From contig OX377204.1 of assembly GCA_947396885.1 (NCBI GenBank), positions 93,196,728 to 93,260,727 of the forward strand: a DNA stretch of 64,000 bases, given 5' to 3'. Every line of letters begins with the position of its first letter. Position 1 is the stretch's first letter. The translations under genes were made by a program, and so were the position numbers. Origin of the DNA: Heligmosomoides polygyrus polygyrus (taxonomy: Eukaryota > Nematoda > Chromadorea > Rhabditida > Heligmosomidae). Below the pieces are notes generated by a model. That model did no database searches and was not told the origin of the DNA. It saw only the letters and a program-made list of their open reading frames with translations. Shown here one piece after another: positions 1-11,100 of the stretch.

Positions 1-35
1 AATACACATCTATCTACACTTTTAACGAAATTTAA

Positions 36-433
36 GGGCTGGGCACACTTCTGCTGCTTGACGCAGCTCCAATGATGAAGAATAGGGCAGAGACGCAGAG
101 TACGTGTTTCTACGGCGCACTTACGGCACACTTCGCTTCAGCGTTGACGCTCAGCGTCAGCGCTGCAAGCGTCAGCTTCACGGAAAGAGCTCGGTCATTC
201 CGTGAACCTGACGCTATCGCTCCTGAGTAAGAGATAAGATAAGTAAGATAGGAAAGCCCTTTCCTCAACCAAACCAGCCAACCGGTCAGCTGAGCGATGG
301 TTGGCAGTGGACCAATGTCGACACCAGAGAAAGAAAGAACGATCGCCCCTCACCGCAAACATGTCCTGAGCCTAAGAGCGACGCCCCGCCCCGTTTTTGA
401 CGCACTAAAGCCGCTGCCGACTGTGCCCAACCC
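36..433. repeat. Palindromic element with GGGCTGGGCACA ends
   Basis: The ends GGGCTGGGCACACTTC and, inverted, GGGTTGGGCACAGTC face each other about 400 bp apart, and the 5-bp sequence TTTAA lies directly outside both ends, as expected for a target-site duplication. The interior has further short inverted copies of GTCAGCGCTG. No coding region is seen. The superfamily is not identified. Confidence 0.5.
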
Positions 434-569
434 TTTAACGATTTAACGAAAACCCACACCCTTGTTCTGTACCCAACCCATACAAGCCTTTTATACCTGC
501 ATGTTCTGCGAACTAGAATCGGATTTCTTTCGAAAAAGGTGAAGCATAGGTCTGCCCATCTGCTACTCA

Positions 570-1640
570 CTACGTAAGGGTTTCGACCTCCCATGGAGCT
601 TCAAGTTGAGACTTGGATCATTAGAAAGAGCTCGGAATGCTGATTACGAATATGGGTGTTAAAATTGCAAAATGAAATTACTGAGCGAGTTATGGCCTGC
701 CGAAATCGAGTGGCCTCACCACAGGCTGGACAGTTGGCGCGAGAGTGGTGAGTCATCGGGGCTCCGTAAGAAGTGCCGGCCGGCTGCGGCGATGGCGCAT
801 GGGTAGTGCTCCCGCTCGTCAGGTGCGACGTCGTTGGGTCGGTTCTCATTGCTGGCGGTTGTTTGAAAATCATAATTAATCTTCGAAATAACCTTTTATT
901 CTGAGTTATGGCACGTGTTTGATTAAATAGCCTAGAAAACTACCATACACGTTTATAAAACGTGTTGAATGCCAAAAACTGCTATGGTGACATTTTTACT
1001 TATTATTTTGCACAAATAGAGTCCAAACAATACATAGAACAACTAGAGGTGTTTCTAACAACCTTGGCATTCGTGGGACAAGGCGAAGAAAATGTGTGAA
1101 ACAAAAAGGTAAGTAGAATGTATGATGAGGAAGAACAAAATGTCGTTGATCTACTGCTGTTTTGATTGATGTGGAAGCATCTTTTAACACATTCGACATT
1201 ACGTTATTACATTAAAACCAGAGCAGTTTTTTGCATTCAAACATTTTTACAACGTGTATGGTAGTTTTCCCGGTTATTTAATCAGACACGTGTCATAATC
1301 CAGAATAAAAGGATAAATTATGATTCGAATTCGAAGATAAATTATGATTTTCAAACAACCGCCAGCAATGAGAACCGAACCAACGAGGTCGCATCTGACG
1401 AGCAGGAGCACTACCCCTGCGCCGCCGCACCTGGCGGGCATTTCTTACGGAGCCCTAATGTCTCACCACTCTCGCGGGGGCCAGCCTGTGGTGAGGCCCG
1501 CCGATTGCGGCAGGCCATTACTCGTTCAGGAGGTTCCTTTTGCAATTTTGACACCCATATTCGTAATCAGCATTCCGAGCCCTTTTTAACGATCCTGGTC
1601 TCAACTTGATGTTTCATAGAAAGTCGAAACCCTTACTTAG
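570..1640. repeat. Foldback element, long inverted arms
   Basis: Arms at about 570-960 and 1245-1640 are inverted copies of each other; the outermost shared motif is GTAAGGGTTTCGAC. Both arms can be read as an ORF starting MIFKQPPAMRT, which is a by-product of the duplication and not a gene. The spacer between the arms is AT-rich. No transposase is present. Confidence 0.7.
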
Positions 1641-1966
1641 TCAGACAAAATGTCGGTTAGTGACCGAGCATAAAAGCGTTCGGAGCAGATTTGCTGCTCG
1701 CTTTGAAGCTTGTCGTGTCTCAGAAACTATGCTGGTTAGTAAGCGACCTTGAAAGAATTTGAAACCGAGCACGGAAGGTGGCCATGCCCCCGCTGCGCAA
1801 TAGCAACACGTGCTGCGGGGGCGTGGCTGCCTTCCGGCTGTGAGTTCGAAACCCTTTTATGGTCGCTTACTAATCAACTTAGCGTCTGAGACACGGCAAG
1901 GTTCAAATCGACTGTAAATCAGTTCCAGACCCTTTCATGGTCGGTCACTGACCGACTTTTTCCGAG
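1640..1966. mobile_element. MITE with TCAGACAAAA ends, TA duplication
   Basis: The left end GTCAGACAAAATGTCGG and the right end CGACTTTTTCCGAG are inverted matches and TA flanks both sides. A better kept copy lies at 58397-58694. The TA duplication suggests a Tc1/mariner-type helper. It abuts the end of the RhoGAP reading frame, so it either lies in that gene's 3' UTR or marks its end. Confidence 0.7.
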
Positions 1967-1976
1967 TAGGACATAG

Positions 1977-2107
1977 CTAAGGCAAAGTACTAAAGAGGAA
2001 AACTCCGACCTTATCGACTGAAGAGCCAAGAGTTGGGAGAATGTTCGAGCAGGCAGAGGGCACTGATGGCATACGGAACACGACCTGCTGCGATTTGTTA
2101 CTCGGCC
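1977..2107 (-). CDS. RhoGAP gene, last recognised coding exon
   Basis: It begins after a strong acceptor (TTTTTCTTCTTTAG) and completes the split Gly codon left by the exon 2639-2174. It reads GPSNKSQQVVFRMPSVPS and ends at a TAG at 1977-1979. The 66-bp intron before it is a multiple of three and open, so retention would keep frame. An internal GATAAG/GTCGG could also be a donor to a further exon, so the true C-terminus is uncertain. Confidence 0.5.
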
Positions 2108-5100
2108 CTAAAGAAGAAAAATTGCCACTAAACTCAAAACTAAGCATTTCTCCGCACAACAAAACCAACTCACCATCCCCTGACCATACGGGAACGCTGC
2201 CAGATTTAGAAAGAGTTCCTCTGTAAGGTCCTAGATTTACAGCAGTCGTCGGCAACAAGCCCAGAAAACGAAAAGCAAACCTCTTCGGAACGATCTGTCT
2301 GGAAACGACCGTCACCGTTCTCGACGGTGAACGTGCATCTGTGATTCGAGTAGGAATGGGGGAAAGCGGTTTCGGTGGCGGTGGAGACGCGGCAACTTCG
2401 GGCAAGTCGGTCGGAAGTTCGTCGAGGGTGTCGTCGCCATCAGCGCCTGACGCCGTGATCGGAGTCACCACCACAGTTTCGCCGACCACTGCAGAACCAG
2501 GTCCTGGTTGCGGAGGAACCTGTAGTGTAAGAGGTCTTTCGTTGCATGTCTGGGCGAGTGTATATGGCTTAAGCATCTTCAGTTGTTGACTGACCTTTTC
2601 GCTGACCACTGCTGGGGCGAGACGTTGTTGCGCAGCCTTCTGGAATAGAAACTCGACCATTCTTCGACAAAATAAGCTTAGCAGAGTGCAACCAAGGCAA
2701 TGTCTGTTACTCCGTTCCCGACGGTCGTTGCAGATAATAAACACATATCGAATCTGCGTTCGAAGCCTGGCATCCTTTCCTTGTAAGACAAGGACTTTTC
2801 AAAAATACCGTCATCCGAATGGCCCATGTAAGAAAAAATGACGGACCCAAAATCAGCGTCGGATCCTATTTATCTTGCCTATCCGTCCGTTAAATTAATG
2901 ACCACTCAGGCGGATTCACTATGATACAACACCCTTCTGCTCTGGATTACTATTCAAAGTCAGAATAATGAGAACACGACGCCAATTAACTATTGATTGT
3001 CCATTTAATATCGATCGATATTATCGATCCTTGCCCGTAATTGACTATTCGATGAGGGAAACACGCGTACATTATCAGCCCACTAAATAACTCTACTGTA
3101 CACAAGCGTCTCCGAAAGTTCCACCTGCGTGTATCTGGGTCGCGAAGTCAACATGGCCGACGACCTAGCGCCGGCATTGGGCAGGAAACGAGCAACTTGG
3201 GGAGCTTTCAAGAGCGTCAAAGAAGTCGCGAAGAAGACGAAGAACGTCCTACTCCGTGCCGACCTATTCGACTCCAATGTTCTTCCTGCGCTGACATACC
3301 CTTCAGAAATCTGAGCCAGGAAGTAGACAGGAGTACGGAAGTAGGATGAACTTATGAGATCGGCGTCGCGCAGCGTGGAATCGAGACGACGAAGCTCGGA
3401 ACTCCGGAGGTCTTCTCTCACTTGTGTGAGCAGTGTCACTCCGAGCATCGTGGGATTAGCGTCGCGCAGCATGCAATCGAGAGGACGATGTTCGGAGTGA
3501 CACGACTAACGCAAGTGAGAGCCTCCGGAGTTCCGAGCTTCGTCGACGTTCGGAGATCAGACATGCTGTCGCATGGGCCAAGTTGTCGAAAATTCCGGCC
3601 ACGTAATGCGCTTCGCAGACACCCGCTACGGGAGCCGTCACCGACTGGATTTCGCGGGATGTCAAGAAAACACCAGGATGCCCACCAACGCGTTGGTCGG
3701 ACTCCTTCGTGAAAGCTCTGAACGAATGATATGACGCTTTTCGTGTCCCTCGAGCGAAGAGGATCCCTTGGAGCACTTTGGCACGCGACAGAAACGAATG
3801 GAAACGCTGCTGGCGCCCGCTCGAGCAAGTCTATGAACAGGCGATACACAAACAAGTTAGTATATTCAGCTACCCTCTATCTGCCATACACTGGATCCGA
3901 ATGAATCATTTTCAGAATATCCTACCGGATACATCCGGCCCGAATCATCCAAAAATCCGATAGCCACAAAAGCTCCTTTATCCGAACTGGTCAAAAATTC
4001 AGAGTCTGCAAAATTGCCGTTATCCAGAATGATCCAATTATCCGGAGATTTTCGATCGGACTCAATGTATACTGTCCACACACCCATCCGTGCGAACTCT
4101 GAGGGCTTCCCGTCAACACAGGGGGGGGGGGTCTATCCCCTAGTCGGAAGGGGGTAGGGTAAAGTAAAAGTGTCAGTTTCGAATGTCATTTCATGCCACA
4201 CAACCTCATACCCTGCATTTAAATTAAAGCCCTCGGAGAGTGAAACAGCAGCTGAAGCTTTCGAAGAAACTCCAGCAAAGGTCTGAAGAAGCAGGCCACC
4301 ATATACCCCTCCGATTTGGATAGATCCTATATCTGCTCAGGACCGAAGAAATTGGAGATAACGCAAATATGGCACCAACTAGACAATGTTAGGTAAATTA
4401 GCAGCTGTCGTTTTTTTTTATAACTCAACTTTTGCAAGAAAACGGTATTGATAGGGTCACCAATGTCCAACGGTCCGCAGTGTTTTCTGACTGCTGATGT
4501 AGGTGTAAGCCTAGGGAGAGATCCACCATGTATCTCTTTCACGTATGGCAGCTTTACCCTAGCCGAAGTAGCTGTAGATGTCGCCAGCAGTTGTACAGCA
4601 CAAGGCTGCGTGAGCTTCTTTATTTTACGGTTTTTGGTCAGAAACCTCGATTGATGGTGGACCCCTTTCTAAAATTCGACCCAGATTTACATGAAAAAAG
4701 CAGTGAAGCGAACCGATGTCCACTAGTCATACTTCACAAAATCTATTTTTTTAAGATGTAGCTAAAATAAGGACAAAAACCGTACCTTCAGACCATCTGG
4801 ATCAAGAGGAGAGCAAGCGACAGAGACCGTTTTGACACGGTCAAACACGCCATCTAAAAACGCAACATTCTCGCTTCTTCCAAAGAAGGCACGTAAACCT
4901 CTGCTGGTCCCACCTTTATGATGATCACCGGCGTCTTGACATGAGCTGGCATCAAACGTCGAGTCCTGCATTATTGATGACAGGTCTCGCCGCTGGTTTC
5001 TTTTCACTCGTCTGAGTCGCGATTCCTGTCCTTTCTTGAACAGAAGCGAATGAAACGTTGCTTCAGGGAAGGAGCTAGGGAAGGAACAAACCTGAGTGAG

Positions 5101-8100
5101 AATGTCAGCAGATGTGTCCGCCAGCGAACCGTACTCCCTCAACAACGTCTCTTCATTGTCACCGTACGAACTGCTCTCGTTTACGGATTCACTTCGCTGG
5201 CAACTGCGGTTCTAAACAAATGCTGTTAACCGTTACCGCAAAGTAGAAGAATCTGTAAAGTTTTAGATATCGATGTCAAAAGAGCAGCTACAATCGCAAA
5301 AGTTAGCTCAACATTTTTCTAGTGAGCTACATAACGGTGGACTTCCTGGAGCGTCTCGGGAGCAGGGGTGTGCGTAAATGAAAATCGAAATTTCGTAAAT
5401 CGTAAATCGTAAACCGTAAATCGTAAGAGTCACCTGAACTGCAGTGCAGTAGAACTAATTTTCCTGAAGCTTTTTTCTGCTAATTTTAATCAGCTGTGGT
5501 TCAATATTTATTTAACTGTTGTGTTATTTTCAACTTAAGCTGAACAGTTTTCTCACCAAAGTATTTCTTTTTTCACGGCCTCTTGCTAGTAAAACATCTT
5601 TTAAACCAAAATAAACTTTCAGGAAAATCAAAAAAATTTCAAAATCAATTCAAAAGTTGTACTTAAGCCTATGCCTGGCATTCCAACAGAAAGCTTGCAT
5701 CGTTTGAATATTCATTAAATTTCTAACTTACTCCAATTTTTAGCTTGCATATTAGTCTTGCAATTAGCAGAAACAACTGCGAAAAGAAAATTCGCTGTCA
5801 AAACAAATAATTAAAAAATCGTTTCACCACTGACCAATACGCCGGTTTCCTGCTCAAGCCTGCACTTGAAAGATTTCGAAAACTTTATAATATTGCTCTA
5901 CTACTTAACAACTCCCTGCGCTTGCTCAGGTAACCCTTCGCCAACTCCGCTTCCTCTCCGAGAACCTGCAGCATCGTAAGCGGATTAGGGTGAATAAATT
6001 CAATCACGCCACCGGAAATGGAGATCAGAGCCGTTAAGATCAGTTCAACCTTTCCTTGGAATGCTATGCGTTCGATTTTACCGCACTTTTTATACCAATT
6101 TGCTCAGCCCTATAAAGCATAATGCAAACCGATTCCAAAACATTGGTACATGTCGCGAAGGTGAGCAGCATTGGTAGGTGGGAGCGCGCCAGCCAATAAT
6201 AACCAGAGCACATGCCGAACAGCCGGCCGATCAGGGTACCGAGTGTACACGCCCTTTCGCAATGATATGCCGATTCAATGCGGTCTGATCGGATGGGCTT
6301 TCCCATCTCACAATGCTGCCCGTCTTCGCAACATATACCGAGACATTAGTGGCTTATCCTTTCCACATGAGTGTAGCTAGCTACTTTCTGGACCCGGCTT
6401 CCAATCACGAATGATACTCGGTCATGGATTTCTATTCGGTACGGTTAGCATGTATCTGTTACAAACACATTAACTCGACGTTATTACCAAACAGGACGTG
6501 GAGCTAGAATACTCGTCTCTCTTTCTCTAAGAAACTGCTTCCAGTGTCCTTTTATTATTCATTTATTTATTTCTTCAATACGCTGCATAAGGCAGTCATG
6601 AGAAAAATAAATACAAACAAAACACAGACTATGGGCTGAAATGGAACAACTTTCCGCAGTAGGAACCCGATGCGCCTTGCTATCTCTGGATCGGAAACGG
6701 AGAAGCCCAACCTCCCCAGCCTCCTAGGCAGGAGCTTGCTTTTATAAACATTGTATTGCACTTATTTCTCCTCTTGAACCTGTCAGGTTCCAAACGGGAG
6801 CCCTTACAATGTTGGAGAAATGGAAAAGTTAGCGAAGAGAAAAGGCGAAGAACAAGTTAGTGTTTCGGATTCGAGACGCCTGTGAGCAGGACGGTATTGT
6901 ACAAAACAGTAACATCAGATCATCAAATATCAACTCTAAGGGGAGGTGGGTATGAGCTATAAGAGGGACCAAAAAGCACAAAAAGTGAGCACATCTTTAC
7001 AACGAAGTCCACATAAATTTGACTGCCAGATGGTTGTTGATCAAAGATCACATTTACGAAAATTTACGATTTACGACCCAAAATTTCGTAAATCGTAAAT
7101 CGTAAAAAATTTGGCAAAAATAGCCGTAAATCGTAAAATCGTAAATCGTAAATCGTAATTACGCACACCCCTGCTCGGGAGAGGCTCATGGTCACCAACT
7201 AAAGACGGGCGCCTGGCTAGAAACGTCTTCACACATGCCAACCTGGGGCCAGATTCATCAACGATACCGCCGGAACATCTCGCCGCGGATTCACCATACC
7301 GGCCCAACATGGTAACCGTTGCGGCGACTTTGACCCCTAATTTACCACACCGCGTGTTGATGAATCGCGGCATCAAGGAGTTTGGCGGTACCTTTCACCG
7401 TTATCGGGCGGCAACCCGTTCATTAATCTGGCCCCTGGATAGTCTCTCTATGTTGGACGGCAATCGTTAACGCGACGCCTGATAACGGACAAAGGACGAC
7501 GTCAATTCCTCTTTGGGATGCGCCATGCATTCTACTTCAACGGGATACGGTAGAGGCGGTTTGAATGCGTATTTGGCCGATACAATGACTTGAGGAGACC
7601 AGCCGGTGGACAAGTCAGTGTTCCATCCGTCCCAGATACCTATGGAGCCAATCCACCGACGCCTAAGGCCCCGTTTATACTTCGTCGCGGCGCGACGCGA
7701 CGCCACGTATAGTGTCCATATTGATTGTGCGACGCGATCGATCAATTTGGCCTCATTGCGTGGCCATCGCGTCGCACCGCGACGAAGTATAAACGGGGCA
7801 TAAGGCATGGAAGGCTTGGTTAATGACTAACAGCCGACTTAAACTTGGTTAGTGTGTTATCTCCATTTCCCTATAATTGTTTATTGGCGCTTTTCACCGT
7901 TTTTTTTTTTTGAAGAGTTATGGGGCTCCATAATGCCCACTGTTTCATGACCAAACCGGCCGCATCGATTTTTGGCGAGCGATCGTCCAGCAAAAATCGA
8001 TGCGTATAAATAGCCTGGTCGACCAATCGCTCCTGTCGCTCCCGTTGAAAGTATGAACAGGCCTTTATGAACAAAGAAACTGACACTAGGTCAGCATATA

Positions 8101-11100
8101 AACCACTGACTGGATAGCATTTTGAAGTAAGAGTTATGCTGACGGTGCTAGAGCCCTAAACGTCTACTGCAAGGCCCTTGAGACCTTCTTGATCCATGCC
8201 AAAGACTAACAAGGGAAGAATCTGAAGCGTATGTCTGAACGGGGGGAGCTTGCTATATAGGGAGAATCCCACTCCTCAATTTGTATAACAATGTGTTTAT
8301 TTTTTGCCAAGTCATTAAACCAAAGGGGTAGGGGTCCTTGAAGTCACAATGGAATACGGCGCACCACGAGTTTGGAGGTCTTGTGCGCTCGCGATGCCTC
8401 CCCCGGCAAACAGCCCGGAGCGCAGTGGATAGTGACACTGCTTCATGCTAGGAGGGTAGGGGTTCAGTTCTACTGCGCTGCTGCATTTTTGCATTTTAAC
8501 TGATTGGTTGAGATCTAAGGGATCATGACGTCTACACGATTTTCAGACGTTTTCTGCGCATTTTCTAGCTGTACGCTGTGGAGAGTACCTCTCTTGCGAA
8601 TTGTTTATTATTGACCAGTTTTTTACCCCACTACGTCTTCGTCAACTTCAAGTTGACGTGCTTCGAAGTCCTTTAGTGTGCTGGCCGCCCGTTCGGCCAG
8701 CTTGATTTCTTCCCTCAAAGGTTTCTTGTCTAAAGGTGGGCCACACTTCAGCGGGAGCAGGTGGATCACCGCTCGAGCATCGGCGGACTTTGTTGGTGTC
8801 AGGTTTTAGAAATCCTTCAGTAGACCTCTGATTTCCAGGTGACAGGCAGACATGAGGGAAAGAGTGTATCGATGCCATTTAGGTTAATTTGCGGGATCCA
8901 CAGACCTCGTTCTTCACTTGAACCACTTCCGACGTCACATCGTGGTCTCTTTTGAACATCCGAGCACGATGCTTTTCCAGAGGTCACTGGTCCATGTATC
9001 GAAACAGACTGTGAGGAGCCTGTAGCCTTTATACGCTGCCCGTATTGCGTTCAACATTTATACATCATCATGTTGGATACCACAGCATGCAGCTGGATAA
9101 CTAGGCAAAAAAACGTCTCAAAATGGTATGGACGTCAGAATCCCCCAAATCTCATCCAATCAGATGAAATGCAAAAGTGCAGCAATGCAGAAGAACCGAA
9201 CTCCCGACCTTCCTCGCATGAAGCAACGTCACTATCCACTGCGCTCCGAGCTGATTGCCCTCAAGGACATCGCGGGCATACAAGACCCCCAATCTCGTGA
9301 TGCGCCGTATTCCATTGTAATTTCAAGGTTCCCCTACTCTTTGGGTTTAGCGACTTGACAAAAAAAATGAACACATTTTTTACACTAACTGAGAGGTGGG
9401 ATTCTCCCTATATGACTCGCTCCCCCACCCCCCCCCCCCGTTCAGACATACGCTTTTCCTTGTTAGGTAAACCGAAAGGGGAAGTGCGCGTATATAACCA
9501 AACTGAAGCCACACGTCAAACTATAACGACCCTGCGACCGACTGACGGACCCGTCGGTGGCTTCCTGTAAGGTGAGGTTCTCGATCTCTCTCCTGTCTGT
9601 ATATTTAGAAGGGCTGTATAAGATTCTGAAGAAGCAACGCTTAGCCCGAATGGGATCCATGCTGTCAGATTCTGAAGAATGCGCTACCACCGAAACATTA
9701 GTCAGTCAACCTTTGTAATTATGAAGCTCGAGCTACAAAAAGAGCTGTAATAAATCGATAACAACTAAGAATGACACAAAAGATTCAGGACACCCTTACC
9801 TCTTTCTCTTGCTCGTGAGTATTCACGAGAGTCGCACGCCGTTTCGGTTGATGTAATCCAGAATGTCGTGTATTTGGCTGATTTCGCCTGAAATTTGGAT
9901 ACTTCTGTCTGAAGATTATGTCTTTTTCTCGAACGGGAACATGGGCTGGGCAAGAATGATAGAAGGATAGAACCTTGAAGGACATCCCCAAACCTCCCCA
10001 AAATCCTATATGCTTATGCGAGCACATACCTTAACGCCGTCGACGTCTTCACTGGTGTCGTATGCCGACGTCTGGACCTCTCATGCTGTTCCCGATAGCT
10101 TGGATTGAAATGTTCCTCACCAAGCATCGACACTGGATTGTCCTTAAGAACCTAAGACGTCGAAAATCGATGACATGAACGAAACAACAAGAAACAGCAA
10201 ACACACAAACAAACAAAGACGAACCCTGCTGGCCATCAGAGGAGGTGTTTCACCGCGTTTCTTTCCAGATTCCCGCCTCAGTATCGTACCGTCATGATTG
10301 TACCGTGTCGACCTTCCAATCGAGTGCGAGCTACCTATTCTTGACGACTTGCTCTGAAACGACAAACATGAGATTTTCACTCACAGCGAAAAAAATCGGC
10401 CATTTCTTTCGCGAAGCCACTACACGTACAGTCAGCAGAGCGCCTGGCAAGCACTTTTACTCACCTGTGAATTCACCGGTACTTGAGAACCATGTCTTGC
10501 GGTCGCCGTAGAAGAATTGGGCTGACGGCTGCGGGATACACGGCCGGAGGACGTCTGTTGTGGCTCCCGGACACGAACTCCATGAACCTATGTCGATAGT
10601 ATGCGTCACATGAGCAGCGTCACCAGAAAACATTCAGATGGAAATCCGACGCTCTCCTATTTGGGAGAAGCACATGTTAGGTGAATCAAAACTGACCAAA
10701 CCCTGCTGTGATTACCCAACTAGGGTCTACATTTACGAATGTATTGTAGTATAATATAAAGCAAATATAAGTGAATGATAAGGCCTACCATAGCTAGGTG
10801 ACCACTCTGGATAAGTACCAGGCTGTCCAATAATTCCTGTCCGAAAATTTTCAAAATTCTATAATTTTCCTTAGAAGTGTTATAATATCAGGCAAGTGTA
10901 AAAACCTTCTAGAAGGTTCTCCAAAGTTCCACGCTAGGGGTGTATAAGGCGCAGTCGCCGCGTCTAGCTAGCAGTACAAGCTAAAATGGACCAAGGTCGA
11001 ATTCGTACGTTCGTGTACTACGAGTGGCTGCTGGGCAACGACACGGGCACCGCGGTCGCCAACATCTGCAGAGCGTGCAAGGGGGGTGCAGTATCCCAAC

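Larger units (their letters stand above)
5363..7173. mobile_element. hAT-type non-autonomous element (copy 1)
   Basis: Ends CAGGGGTGTGCGTAA in inverted orientation, exact 8-bp target duplication CTCGGGAG at 5355-5362 and 7174-7181. Short CAGGG ends with an 8-bp duplication are the hallmark of the hAT superfamily. Sub-terminal zones consist of many copies of CGTAAAT in both orientations, probably transposase binding sites. The 1.8-kb interior holds no transposase, only a LINE 3' end and another repeat. It lies in the 4.6-kb RhoGAP intron. Confidence 0.85.
8206..9465. repeat. Foldback element with a SINE-2 unit in each arm
   Basis: The termini CTAACAAGG...GAAGCGTATGTCTGAAC are inverted at 8206 and 9465. 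Each arm then carries GGGAGAATCCCACTCCTCA-type sequence and a copy of a tRNA-derived SINE, oriented inward (plus at 8345, minus at 9340). Poly-G/poly-C tracts flank the ends. It lies in the 4.6-kb RhoGAP intron. Confidence 0.75.

Noticed and set aside
286..594. Minus-strand ORF of 102 codons at the left edge
   Set aside because: It overlaps the right end of a palindromic element and has no recognisable domain or splice context.
2041..2589. Plus-strand ORFs at 2041-2226 and 2341-2589
   Set aside because: Antisense shadows of the Pro-rich RhoGAP exon.
9765..10001. Longer minus frame RSRKRHNLQTEVSKFQ as the exon frame at 9.8-10.0 kb
   Set aside because: With the upstream phase it stays open, but its end phase leads to a stop in the exon at 5211; the acceptor at 9909 makes all phases agree.
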